Source: Mycolicibacterium phocaicum
GTDB taxonomy: Bacteria; Actinomycetota; Actinomycetes; Mycobacteriales; Mycobacteriaceae
Direction: 5' to 3'
Assembly: GCF_010731115.1 (NCBI RefSeq)
Contig: NZ_AP022616.1
Location: forward strand, 5,704,001-5,768,000
DNA: 64,000 bases
Numbering within the stretch: position 1 is the first letter of the stretch; every line of letters starts with the position of its first letter. The notes beneath the pieces are model-generated. The model was given only the letters and a program-made list of their open reading frames with translations, ran no database searches and was not told the origin of the DNA. Of the stretch, positions 35,077-43,684 are shown in pieces. The translations under genes were made by a program, and so were the position numbers.

Positions 35077-35969
35077 ACGTGCGCCGCCTGCGCCGCGGGT
35101 GATACCGCCAGGTACCGCACTGCCTTGCTGATGTCGCCCATCGTCGACGGGTGAAAACCCGGTCGTAGATAGAAGTACATCTGCGAGAACAGGAAGGACA
35201 CTCCCGGCACCAATCCATGATGGGCGGCGCGGATGTACTCGAAGGGCCACGGACGACGACGCTGCACCGTCGCGTCGTTGCGGTACAGATGCGATGCCGT
35301 CGAAAACCAAAGCAGTGCAAGGCCCGAACATGCGATGAGGGCCGTGCGCGCGCGGCGGGCGTAGCCGCCGTCGACGTACTGGTAGGCATCGAACGCGACA
35401 TTGCGATGCTCGAGTTCCTCGGCGCCGTGCCAGCGCAGCAGGTCCAGCATCGTCGGGTCGATGCCGGCGCGATCGAAGGCCTCGTTGTCCAACAGCCATT
35501 CGCCGATGACGGCGGTGAAATGCTCTGCCGCCGCGTAGACCCCGAGGCGCTCGCTCAGCCACGCCTTGCGTGCGGGGCCGGTGATCCCGTGGTCACCGAA
35601 AATCTTCTCTACCGCGAAGTCGATGCGGCGCAGGACCACACCGACGTCGACACCGTGTGCGCGCAGGTAGTTGCGGAAGCCCTCGTGCGAGGCCGCGTGC
35701 GTCGCCTCCTGTCCGACGAATCCGATGACTTCCTCTTTGAGGCGCTCGTCGTCGATGTATGGCAGGGCCTGGCCGAAGACGTCGGCCATGGCCCGCTCGC
35801 CTTCAGGCAGGACCAGGTGCATCACGTTCCAGAAATGCGTGGCATAGGCCTCGCCCGGGATGTACTCCAACGGGACGCCGGACCAATCGAAGTGGACGTG
35901 GCGGGCGTTGATCGCCAGTGCCTCGTCGTTGTACTCGCGCACCACTCGTCCCGGTTTCTTGCTCGCCAT
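35073..35969 (-). CDS. PF10118-type predicted metal-dependent hydrolase (helical, di-metal)
   Basis: A 298-residue protein of the family annotated as predicted metal-dependent hydrolase. Candidate metal ligands lie in GQEATHAASHEGF, AAAEHFTAVIGE and GAEELEHRNVAFD, a ferritin-like E/H pattern. Hydrophobic stretches occur around residue 210-230 (TALIACSGLALLWF). GAGGAAGG precedes the ATG at 35969. First gene of the operon running to the Abi-alpha-like gene. Its pairing with a ferredoxin-type reductase suggests a di-iron oxygenase rather than a hydrolase; this is inference. Confidence 0.75.
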   Translation of the reverse strand: MASKKPGRVVREYNDEALAINARHVHFDWSGVPLEYIPGEAYATHFWNVMHLVLPEGERAMADVFGQALPYIDDERLKEEVIGFVGQEATHAASHEGFRNYLRAHGVDVGVVLRRIDFAVEKIFGDHGITGPARKAWLSERLGVYAAAEHFTAVIGEWLLDNEAFDRAGIDPTMLDLLRWHGAEELEHRNVAFDAYQYVDGGYARRARTALIACSGLALLWFSTASHLYRNDATVQRRRPWPFEYIRAAHHGLVPGVSFLFSQMYFYLRPGFHPSTMGDISKAVRYLAVSPAAQAAHV

Positions 35970-36007
35970 CACACGCCTTCCTCGGCTCTGAGTCCTTCGT
36001 GCTACAG

Positions 36008-36034
36008 TGAAACACAATACATACAATTGTTTCA
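36008..36034. promoter_or_regulatory. Candidate TetR operator, second copy of the shared motif
   Basis: TGAAACA (36008-36014) and TGTTTCA (36028-36034) form an inverted repeat with 13 bp between, overlapping a TACAAT -10-like hexamer (36022-36027). It lies between the PF10118 operon and a TetR gene and shares the right half with the site at 30214-30228. Confidence 0.65.
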
Positions 36035-36051
36035 ATGTTGCAGCGTCGACT

Positions 36052-36672
36052 ATGGTCGGGTGCGTGCACACCGATCTGTTCGCGCTCGACACGGCCCGTG
36101 ATGAGGGTGTCGAAGAGATCCTCGACGCCGCGTTGGACGTCTTCGCCAAGATCGGGATTCGGCGGGCGACCGTCGATGAAATCGCCCAACGCGCGGGGCT
36201 CGGCCGAGTCACGATCTATCGACGGGTCGGCGGGAAGAACGAGATTGTCTCGGCGGTGCTCATCCGGGAATCGCAGAAGCTGTTCGAAGCGGTGCGCGCC
36301 GCGGCGGCGCGCACAGACAATTTCGCGGATCGCGTGGTCCACAGTTTTGCCACGACGATCGAGACGGTGCGCACGAATGCGGTCTGGAACCGGCTTCTGG
36401 ACATCGAGCCCGACACCGTGCTGCCGCGGCTGACCCTCGAAGCCTCACCGCTGCTGGCCGGGGCCGTCGCGGCGACCGCCGAAGTGCTCCGCGGCCCGGA
36501 CGTGGCGGCAGTCCCGGAACCCGAGCTGCTCGCACGAGCCGAAATCCTTGTTCGCATCACCCATTCGATCCTGCTCACGCCTGCGGTGCTGGCGCCACTG
36601 GAGACCTATGCGCAGGTCGAACAATTCGCCCGGCAGAATCTCCTGCCGATCGCGTCAACGCCGAAACCGTAG
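36052..36672 (+). CDS. TetR-family transcriptional regulator
   Basis: A 206-residue TetR with HTH at about residues 38-62 (ATVDEIAQRAGLGRVTIYRR, then VGGKNEIVSAVL). It is divergent from the five-gene oxygenation operon and likely controls it. The ATG at 36052 has no clear Shine-Dalgarno; GTG codons at 36007 and 36064 are alternatives, and the first would place the operator inside the coding sequence. Confidence 0.82.
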   Translation: MVGCVHTDLFALDTARDEGVEEILDAALDVFAKIGIRRATVDEIAQRAGLGRVTIYRRVGGKNEIVSAVLIRESQKLFEAVRAAAARTDNFADRVVHSFATTIETVRTNAVWNRLLDIEPDTVLPRLTLEASPLLAGAVAATAEVLRGPDVAAVPEPELLARAEILVRITHSILLTPAVLAPLETYAQVEQFARQNLLPIASTPKP

Positions 36673-36688
36673 TGCCGCAACGCGGGCG

Positions 36689-37354
36689 TCAACCTGACGT
36701 CGTGCACGCGAGAGCCACCGCCCGGGCGTGGGGCGTCAGGAACGTCATCAACGTATCGGCGTCTGCGACGCGATGCGACGGTGCCGAGGCTGCCAACACG
36801 GCGACGAGACTGTCGTCGGCGCCGCGGATCGGGAGAGCCAGACACCCATGTCCAGGCACGAGAATCCCGCGCTGAGTGGAAAACGCCGGGCGTTCACCGC
36901 GGGCATCTGCGGCGACAATCCGCCCGATGGCAGAACACTCCGGTTCGGCGATGACCCGGGCCGGATCGGACAGCGGAAAATCCGGATCGATGTCGAACAG
37001 CTCCAACGCCGGGCGCCGCGTAGGCCGGTGCAGCACCAGATGTATGCCGAACCGCGCTTCGGCGCGCACGGCGTCGACTGCTTCGCGCAACCGGTCCGCG
37101 GGAGTGGTGGGGATGCCGACCAGCCGGTCGATGCGGCGGCCCAGCGCGAACCCGCCCAAATCCGGTGTACGAACCAGGTATTCGCTCTCCAACAAGACGG
37201 CGAGCAACCGGTACGCCGAGGACCGGGACATCCGCAGCCGGTGCGTGATCTCCAGCGCCGTGATCCCGGGTCCCGCGGCCGCGACCTCTTCGATGATGGA
37301 CAGCGCGGCGAGCGCCGAACGCGAACCGGCGTCGGGGCGCAGCGCTCGGGTCAT
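36689..37354 (-). CDS. IclR-family transcriptional regulator
   Basis: A 221-residue IclR-type regulator. The winged-helix region is ALAALSIIEEVAAAGPGITA with LEITHRLRMSRSSAYRLLAV, and the effector domain includes FGIHLVLHRPTRRPALELFD and GHGCLALPIRGADDSLVAVL. The start overlaps the stop of the transporter gene upstream (ATGA), so it is co-transcribed with the APC transporter and is a likely controller of it. Confidence 0.82.
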   Translation of the reverse strand: MTRALRPDAGSRSALAALSIIEEVAAAGPGITALEITHRLRMSRSSAYRLLAVLLESEYLVRTPDLGGFALGRRIDRLVGIPTTPADRLREAVDAVRAEARFGIHLVLHRPTRRPALELFDIDPDFPLSDPARVIAEPECSAIGRIVAADARGERPAFSTQRGILVPGHGCLALPIRGADDSLVAVLAASAPSHRVADADTLMTFLTPHARAVALACTTSG

Positions 37355-38808
37355 GACGAGCCCCGCAAGTAGCCACGCCAGACCTCGGACCTGACGGTTC
37401 CCGCGTGCGCGCCGATCGACGCGAACGCGTCCGGACGGCTGCTGCGCAATCGCCATCCGGCGGCGGCCCACAGCAGCATCCAGGCCATGGCGGCTACCGC
37501 TCCAATCCAGAACGGACCGGTGATCGTCAGTCCCCAGAATTCGGCCACCATGGCGGTGAGAACCAGTGCGCAGGCCGGTCCGATCACCAACGCCACCCTG
37601 CTGGGTTCGCCCAGGCGCCGCAGCATCGCGGGCATCGCGCCGGCCAGTGCGGCATATGCCAGCAGGTAGCCGCAGACCGCGCCGGCCATCAGCGAGCCGC
37701 ATGCCGCTGCCGGGTCGGCACCGCATGCACTCATGGCGAAAGGCACGCCGAACACGGTCGCGGTGCACACCCAGATCCCGACGGTTGGTGCCTTGCTGCG
37801 TAGATCGGTGTGGCCGAGTGCCGTCGGTAAGACGCCTTCGCGGGCCAGGGACAGCAAGACCCGGGCTGCCGCTGTCGTGAATGCCAGCGCGCAGGCGAAA
37901 GACGACAGCGTCGTCGCGAGGTAGAGGGCCGGCACCAGTATCCGGCCACCGGGTTCGGCAGCCAGTGCCCCGAACCACGAATCTGTCGGTGTCTGGCTTG
38001 GTGTTCCGGCTTGGGTCAAGGTCGCAAGCATCACGACGGGCCCGGCCAGCAGCAGCGAGCCACGGATTGCCGCTGGCACAGTGCGCAGCGGAGCGCGGGT
38101 CTCGACCGACAGCACTGTCGCGGTCTCAAAGCCGGCGAATGCCGCCATTGCGACCGCGACACCACCAGCCAGGTGCCCGAGATCGAGGATGGGAGCCAGC
38201 ACCGAATCATGTAGACGGCGTACGTCACCATGCCAGACCAGCCACCCCGCGACCACCACCACCAGACCCACCGCGATGGTCTCGGTCACCAGCGCGACCC
38301 GCGCCGACAGACGGATACCGCGAACCAGCACCACCCCGCTGGCAACTGCGAACCCGAGCGCGCCGACCGCGACCAGCCAGCCGTGCGCCGTCAGCCCCAC
38401 CGAGGATGCCAACCGTAACGCGAACGCCGAGGACTCGGTGACCGCGACCATTCCGATGCCGAGGTAGCCGAGCAACAGTGCACCGGCGGTGACGAACCCG
38501 GCCACCGGCCCGACGCCAACGGCAACGTACGTATAGAGCGAACCCGCTGCGGGCACACGCCGCGCGAATCCCCGAACCAGCCACGACAGGACCAGGGCGA
38601 GAGCGAACGCAATGGCCGTGCTCGCAACGACCGGACCGCCGTGGGCAGCGACCAATATCGGGCTCGCCGCCGCGGCGCCGCAGGGCGCCATGGCCGAAAC
38701 GGACTGTGCCGCAACATCGGCAGCGCCCAGCGCGCCGCGATCCAGGCCGCCCAGGCGCGTGCGCGGGCCCAGGCCGTGCAGTGGCACCTGATTGTCCGTG
38801 GTGAGCAT
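37351..38808 (-). CDS. APC-family amino acid/amine transporter
   Basis: A 485-residue permease with about twelve hydrophobic helices, e.g. AIAFALALVLSWLVRGFARR, GVAVAMAAFAGFETATVLSV and FWIGAVAAMAWMLLWAAAGW. The GFE motif in helix 6 and the helix 1 pattern AVSAMAPCGAAAASP belong to the APC superfamily. The substrate is unknown. It is first of a two-gene operon with the IclR regulator and divergent from the AurF-like gene. Confidence 0.83.
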   Translation of the reverse strand: MLTTDNQVPLHGLGPRTRLGGLDRGALGAADVAAQSVSAMAPCGAAAASPILVAAHGGPVVASTAIAFALALVLSWLVRGFARRVPAAGSLYTYVAVGVGPVAGFVTAGALLLGYLGIGMVAVTESSAFALRLASSVGLTAHGWLVAVGALGFAVASGVVLVRGIRLSARVALVTETIAVGLVVVVAGWLVWHGDVRRLHDSVLAPILDLGHLAGGVAVAMAAFAGFETATVLSVETRAPLRTVPAAIRGSLLLAGPVVMLATLTQAGTPSQTPTDSWFGALAAEPGGRILVPALYLATTLSSFACALAFTTAAARVLLSLAREGVLPTALGHTDLRSKAPTVGIWVCTATVFGVPFAMSACGADPAAACGSLMAGAVCGYLLAYAALAGAMPAMLRRLGEPSRVALVIGPACALVLTAMVAEFWGLTITGPFWIGAVAAMAWMLLWAAAGWRLRSSRPDAFASIGAHAGTVRSEVWRGYLRGSS

Positions 38809-38993
38809 CGCCGAGTATAGAAATCCCGCTGTTTCTGCCACGTTTCGCCGTGGTGTCGACCGCGTATCCCACACTGGGACAACACTTCCCACGCGAAGAG
38901 CCGACGCCGCAACGCGGTGGACACCGGCGCGCAAATGCCTGGCAGCACGCTCGTCGGCATCCCGATCCCTTCGATACCAACGGAGGTCACGCC

Positions 38994-40334
38994 ATGACTG
39001 TGGGCTTCACCGCACCTACCGCCGCCGAATCGACCAGGTCACACCTGAACACCGGTACGGCGGCAGGACTCGATACCGACATCGCCGCAGCGCTCTGCCG
39101 GGCGAGCACGCGCCGGGGCTTCGATCCGTTCATCGACATCGACTGGGACGCCGCCGAAAACGCACTGGACCCCGATGACGCGCGTTGGCAGCTGGACTCC
39201 GACATCGCTCCGCTCGCCGCCACCGAGTGGTACGCACAGCAACCCCTCGAGCGGCGCGTCGCGATGGGCCGCTGGCTCGCCGCGAACATCCTCAAGGTGA
39301 CACTGCAATTCGAGATGATGTTGATCCGCGGCGTGATTCACCACGCCGGCACCTTGCCCAACGGTTCAGTGGTGTTTCAGTACCTACTCCATGAGCTGAC
39401 CGACGAATGCCACCACATCCAGATGTTCCAGGAGTTCGTCAACCGCACGGGCGCCGACGTTCCCGGTATGCGCCGAGGATCCCGGTTCTTCGGGCCGATC
39501 CTGGGCTTCCTCGGCGGCTACGCCAATATCTTCCTGTTCATCGGAGTGCTGTGCGGGGAACAGCCGTTGCACTTCCAGCAGACGTTGCAGCATCGCGGTT
39601 CAGCGGGAGTGCCCCCGCTGTTGAACAAGGTCACCTCCATTCACCTCGCCGAGGAAGCCAGGCACATCTCGTTCGCAAACCACTATCTGGCACAACGAAT
39701 CCCGGCAGCGGGACGGTTGCGGCGGTGGTGCTACGCCATGGCATTCCCGATCTACCTTCGCTGGCTGATCGGCGAGATGATCGCACCACCACGCGCATTC
39801 GCCCGCCAGTTCGGGGTACCGCGACGCGTCTTCAAGGCTGCCTACTGGCGCAGCGCTCGATCCAGGCAGATGTTGGCCGAATCGGCCGCGGACGTCCGAC
39901 TCGCTGCCGACGACCTCGGTTTGCGCACCGTCTGGACCCGCTGGTTGTGGCGGCTGTTGGGTATCGACGGCCGGTTGCCGCGGTACCGCAGCGAGCCCGA
40001 TCGCAGTCAGTCGTGCGCCCGCACAGGTTTCGGCGCCACGGTGATGTGGAGCCGAATCGCGGCCGCGGCGATAGCGGCCGGTGTTGCGATGGCGGCGACG
40101 CCGGTCGGGCTGCGGATCATCACGGTGGCGGCGGTCGGAACGGCCGTGTGGGCGTCTTATCACCTGCTTCGGACCCGCCGCGGTGGCGTGGTCGGCAACC
40201 AGCCTTTCGAGTGGCCGCGGCTCGCCGTCTGGATCGCTGTGTGCAGCAGCATGATTCCCGCGGGCGGGCTGATCGGACTCGCATTGGTCGTGCTGAGCAT
40301 TCTCGCGGTTGCCGAGTTCATGCCAGGCCTATGA
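38994..40334 (+). CDS. AurF-like di-iron oxygenase with C-terminal membrane segments
   Basis: 446 residues. The core has paired ligand motifs FEMML (E107), ELTDECHH (E134, E138, H141) and HLAEEARHISFANHYL (E220, E221, H224), the pattern of AurF-type di-iron N-oxygenases and related hydroxylases. It has two or more C-terminal hydrophobic segments (AAAAIAAGVAMAATPVGLRI, MIPAGGLIGLALVVLSILAV) absent from AurF itself. GGAGG precedes the ATG at 38994. Possible roles are amine oxidation or fatty-acid-type hydroxylation; undecided. Confidence 0.72.
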   Translation: MTVGFTAPTAAESTRSHLNTGTAAGLDTDIAAALCRASTRRGFDPFIDIDWDAAENALDPDDARWQLDSDIAPLAATEWYAQQPLERRVAMGRWLAANILKVTLQFEMMLIRGVIHHAGTLPNGSVVFQYLLHELTDECHHIQMFQEFVNRTGADVPGMRRGSRFFGPILGFLGGYANIFLFIGVLCGEQPLHFQQTLQHRGSAGVPPLLNKVTSIHLAEEARHISFANHYLAQRIPAAGRLRRWCYAMAFPIYLRWLIGEMIAPPRAFARQFGVPRRVFKAAYWRSARSRQMLAESAADVRLAADDLGLRTVWTRWLWRLLGIDGRLPRYRSEPDRSQSCARTGFGATVMWSRIAAAAIAAGVAMAATPVGLRIITVAAVGTAVWASYHLLRTRRGGVVGNQPFEWPRLAVWIAVCSSMIPAGGLIGLALVVLSILAVAEFMPGL

Positions 40335-40350
40335 GGACCTTGCCGATTGG

Positions 40351-40366
40351 TAGACCGATCGGTATA
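40351..40366. promoter_or_regulatory. NemR-box-like palindrome upstream of the F420-type gene
   Basis: TAGACCGATCGGTATA contains a perfect ACCGATCGGT core (40354-40363) and matches the E. coli NemR box TAGACC-N4-GGTCTA at 11 of 12 defined positions. It lies about 45 bp before the GTG at 40412, in the position of a promoter operator. No TetR gene is adjacent. Confidence 0.55.
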
Positions 40367-40411
40367 TTCACCGTATCGGGCCCATCGCCATGGCCGCCAA
40401 GGAGGAAGCTC

Positions 40412-40840
40412 GTGGGAACAGTTCACACTCGCGCCGAGCAACGACAGTTCCGGGTGTTCCGCGCGGTCGGGCGTTACCTGCTCAACCCGACGGTGCGGGG
40501 TCTGGCGCGTCTCGGCGCCGTCCGCCCAACGCAGGTAAGCGAATTGGAAACCCGCGGTCGTAAAACCGGGCAGCTGCGGCGGGTTCCGGTTTCGCCGATC
40601 TTCGATGAGACCGGCGCCTGGGTCATCTGCGGGCACGGCACGCTGTCGGGCTGGGGTGCCAACATCGAGGCCAATCCGAATGTTCGCCTCCAGCAGGGTG
40701 ATCGATGGCGGTCCGGCATCGCGACTTTTGCGCCGGAGGACGACGTGCGTGCCCGCGTGCGGCTGTCCGGTGCGGCCGGACCGAGAATCGCGTCCTACGG
40801 GACCGCGCCGGTGTCGGTGCGCATCGAATTCACCGACTAG
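40412..40840 (+). CDS. Deazaflavin (F420)-dependent nitroreductase-family protein (Ddn-like)
   Basis: A 142-residue protein of the split beta-barrel F420-binding family. Typical features are VSELETRGRKTGQLRRVPVS, WVICGHGTLSGWGANIEAN and NVRLQQGDRWRSG; family members bind F420 and reduce quinones, nitro compounds or enones. AAGGAGGA precedes the GTG at 40412. It stands alone with its own promoter palindrome, which suggests induction by an electrophile. Confidence 0.8.
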   Translation: MGTVHTRAEQRQFRVFRAVGRYLLNPTVRGLARLGAVRPTQVSELETRGRKTGQLRRVPVSPIFDETGAWVICGHGTLSGWGANIEANPNVRLQQGDRWRSGIATFAPEDDVRARVRLSGAAGPRIASYGTAPVSVRIEFTD

Positions 40841-40900
40841 ACCGTCGGCCGTGACGCCGGTACCCGGACCATCGGATCAGAAGGATCAAAACGCGCCACC

Positions 40901-40916
40901 ACAGCGCGAGCGCTGT
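40901..40916. other. Short perfect inverted repeat
   Basis: ACAGCGC-GA-GCGCTGT is a 7-2-7 palindrome in the 215 bp between the Ddn-like gene and the first ABC permease. It could be an operator for the ABC cluster or part of a terminator. No T-run follows. Confidence 0.35.
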
Positions 40917-41055
40917 CGAATTACCGCAGGTCTGAGCCGATTCGGGGGTGATGCTGTCATCGTGCCGACGATGCGGTGACGCCGTCGCCACACCGGATCC
41001 CGTCGAAGCCGGTGTTACGTTGCGGGCCTTCAAGCAGGTCTGCAAGGGAAGATGG

Positions 41056-41934
41056 ATGGTATCGGCACCCGCACGCGGTTCTGGCGCGCTCAGCTCGAGC
41101 GGCGTGCCCACAGCAGTTCCCCTGAGTAGTGCGGCCGGAGCCGAACGACGCCGGCGCGATCGCGGCGAGCTTGCCCGGCTGGCGTTGCTGTCCGCGTTGC
41201 CGATCCTGAGCCTCGTCGTAGTCGTCATCGGCTGGGACGCCGCGGTGCGGTTCGAACTCTTCTCCGCCCGGCTCCTGCCCGCGCCCGCGCAGGTTGTGCA
41301 CGCCGCGCGTGAGATGTACAGCGACGGAACGCTGTTCGCTGATTCCGTCGCGAGCTTTCGGCGGGCGCTCCAGGGCTTTGTCGTCGGATCGCTGATCGCC
41401 ATCGTGGTGGGGACCCTCACGGGCCGATCGCGCATCGCCCGGGGGCTGTTGGAGCCGACGATCCAGATCGTCCGGCCCATCCCGGCAATTGCCCTGGTGC
41501 CGTTGGCAATCCTGTGGTTCGGCATCGGTGAAGAGTCCAAGCTGTTCCTCACCAGCCTCGGCGTCTTCTTCCCGGTCTGGGTCAACACGCACGCCGGCAT
41601 CGCGGCGACACGCGACGACCATCTACGGGTGGCGGCATCGCTCGGCGCGTCAAAATTGTTGACGTTCACCAACGTCGTGCTGCCGGGCGCACTGCCATCG
41701 GTCCTCACCGGCCTGCGTCAGGGGATCGCGACGTCCCTCATCCTGATCGTGGCATCCGAGCAGTCCGGCGTCACCGAGGGGCTCGGTTTCCGGCTCGACC
41801 AGGCGCGCCTGTTCAGCCAACCCGACCGGTTGTTCGTCTGTCTCGGGGCGCTGGGTATCGTCGGCGCCCTCGCCGATCAGCTGTTCCACCAGGCCACCCG
41901 TCACACCGTGCGCTGGGCGAAGGAACAGTCGTGA
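41056..41934 (+). CDS. ABC transporter permease, nitrate/sulfonate/taurine type (importer 1)
   Basis: A 292-residue permease of the SsuC/TauC/NrtB family. Hydrophobic helices include LALLSALPILSLVVVVIGWD and FVVGSLIAIVVGTLTGRSRI. The EAA-like coupling loop is HLRVAASLGASKLLTFTNVV. GGGAAGATGG precedes the ATG at 41056. First gene of an importer set (permease, ATPase, binding protein) with 4-bp overlaps. Substrate unknown. Confidence 0.87.
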   Translation: MVSAPARGSGALSSSGVPTAVPLSSAAGAERRRRDRGELARLALLSALPILSLVVVVIGWDAAVRFELFSARLLPAPAQVVHAAREMYSDGTLFADSVASFRRALQGFVVGSLIAIVVGTLTGRSRIARGLLEPTIQIVRPIPAIALVPLAILWFGIGEESKLFLTSLGVFFPVWVNTHAGIAATRDDHLRVAASLGASKLLTFTNVVLPGALPSVLTGLRQGIATSLILIVASEQSGVTEGLGFRLDQARLFSQPDRLFVCLGALGIVGALADQLFHQATRHTVRWAKEQS

Positions 41935-42719
41935 CCGCCGGCGACATCACGGTCGGCTCGCTGGCGGTGCGTTACCCGGGCGCGGACCGTCCCGTCGTCG
42001 ACGGCCTCGACCTCACCATCGAATCCGGGGCATTCCTGGCGATCCTCGGGCCGTCGGGTTGCGGCAAGTCGACCCTGCTGAATGTCATCGCTGGATTCGT
42101 CAGGCCGACAACGGGTTCGGTGACTTTCGCGGGTCGGCTGGTGACCGGACCGGGACGTGAGCGGGGCGTCGTGTTCCAGCGCGACGTCCTGTTCCCCTGG
42201 GCCACCGTCGGAAGCAACATCGGGTTCGCGCTGCGCGCGGCGAAGGTGCCCCGCGCGCAGCGGCGCGCCCGGATCGCCGAGTTGATCAGCGCGGTCGGTC
42301 TCGCACCGGACGTCGCGCACAAGCGTCCACACGAGCTGTCCGGTGGCATGCGGCAGCGCGTCGGAATCGCCCGTGCCCTGGCGAACAGCCCGCGAGTGTT
42401 GTTGATGGACGAGCCATTCGGTGCGCTGGACGCCTTGACCCGCCAGCAGATGCAAGACCTGGTGGTCGAACTGTGGGAGCGCAGCAGGCCTACCGTCGTC
42501 TTCGTCACGCACGATGTGGACGAGGCGATTCGCATCGCGTCGTCGATTGTCGTGATGGACCACACCGGCGCCATCGCCGATCACCTCAGCAACCCGCTGC
42601 CGCGGCCTCGGCCCGCGAGCCGTCTCGGCGAGTTCGACGATTACGCGGCACTGCGCCGTCGTCTGCACGATCTGCTGCACGGGCAGCAACCGGCCCTCAC
42701 CTCGGGAGAACACGGATGA
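41931..42719 (+). CDS. ABC transporter ATP-binding protein (importer 1)
   Basis: A 262-residue ATPase of the SsuB/TauB/NrtD type. Walker A GPSGCGKST, Q-loop VVFQRDVLFPW, signature LSGGMRQRVGIARAL, Walker B VLLMDEPFGALD and switch His in VFVTHDVDEA are all intact. The GTG start overlaps the permease stop (GTGA). Confidence 0.92.
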   Translation: MTAGDITVGSLAVRYPGADRPVVDGLDLTIESGAFLAILGPSGCGKSTLLNVIAGFVRPTTGSVTFAGRLVTGPGRERGVVFQRDVLFPWATVGSNIGFALRAAKVPRAQRRARIAELISAVGLAPDVAHKRPHELSGGMRQRVGIARALANSPRVLLMDEPFGALDALTRQQMQDLVVELWERSRPTVVFVTHDVDEAIRIASSIVVMDHTGAIADHLSNPLPRPRPASRLGEFDDYAALRRRLHDLLHGQQPALTSGEHG

Positions 42720-43684
42720 ACACACATCGGAAGATTGCCGCGATATTCGTTGCCGCGCTGGCGGTTCTGGGCATTGCGGGCTGCAGTGGTTCGAGTAAGG
42801 AAAGTGCGGCCGACTCGCTCACCCTGGCGTGGGTGGTCGACCCGTCCTGGGCGCAGGTGCCGGTCGCCAATGATCTCGGATATTTCAAGCAGCACGGGGT
42901 CAACGTCAACATCGTCCCGTTCCCGACGGGTGCCGCGGCGCTCGAGGCGCTGGCGGGCGGCGCGGTGGACATCGCCAATGGCGGCGATGTCCCCACTTCG
43001 GCTGCGGCGCTGAAGAATCCGAATCTGCGGGTTTTCGCAGACGGAGCCATCTGGCCGGAGGGCAGATTCGTCGCGCGCCGCTCGGCCGGCATCAACTCGA
43101 TTGCCGACCTGGCCGGCCGCAAGATCGCCGTGCCTCTGGGCAGCAGCGCGCATTACTTCGCGAGCCGATTCCTCACCGAAGCCAACGTGAAGGCGGACCT
43201 GATCCAGACCGGGCCGGCCGAGATCGTCACCGCGATCACCAATCACAACGTCGACGCCATCGCCGTGTTCCAGCCGGCGCTGGCGAAAGCGGTTGCGGCA
43301 CTGGGCAGTGACGCAATAGAGCTGCAGGGCCGGCAGAAGTACAACCAGCACAGTCTGTACCTGGCCAACGCGAGCGTCCTCGACTCGAAGAAGCAGGCGG
43401 TGGGCAAGTTCGTGGGGGCGATCCGCAACGCCGATGCGCCGCTGTCCGGCAAGGACCCGGCGGCCCTGACCGCGGTCGCGAAAGCAACAGGGCTGGACGA
43501 CAACCTGATCAGCCAGGTCACGTCGGAGTTCAGGTACCAGACGCACCTCAGGCCGGAACTCGCCGCTGATCTCGCCGACCGCGCCCGCTGGGCGCAGAGC
43601 ATCGGCCGCATCCCTGCTGACCAGCACATCCCCGACTACCAGAACATCATCGCCGGATCGTTTGTGACGGAGAGCAATTCATGA
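42716..43684 (+). CDS. ABC transporter substrate-binding lipoprotein (importer 1)
   Basis: A 322-residue solute-binding protein of the NMT1/SsuA/TauA type. The signal ends in lipobox VLGIAGC (Cys23), so it is membrane-anchored outside the cell. Features: SWAQVPVANDLGYFKQHGVN, PFPTGAAALEALAGGAVDIA and IADLAGRKIAVPLGSSAHYF. ATGA overlaps on both sides couple it to the ATPase and the asparaginase-like gene. Confidence 0.88.
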   Translation: MNTHRKIAAIFVAALAVLGIAGCSGSSKESAADSLTLAWVVDPSWAQVPVANDLGYFKQHGVNVNIVPFPTGAAALEALAGGAVDIANGGDVPTSAAALKNPNLRVFADGAIWPEGRFVARRSAGINSIADLAGRKIAVPLGSSAHYFASRFLTEANVKADLIQTGPAEIVTAITNHNVDAIAVFQPALAKAVAALGSDAIELQGRQKYNQHSLYLANASVLDSKKQAVGKFVGAIRNADAPLSGKDPAALTAVAKATGLDDNLISQVTSEFRYQTHLRPELAADLADRARWAQSIGRIPADQHIPDYQNIIAGSFVTESNS

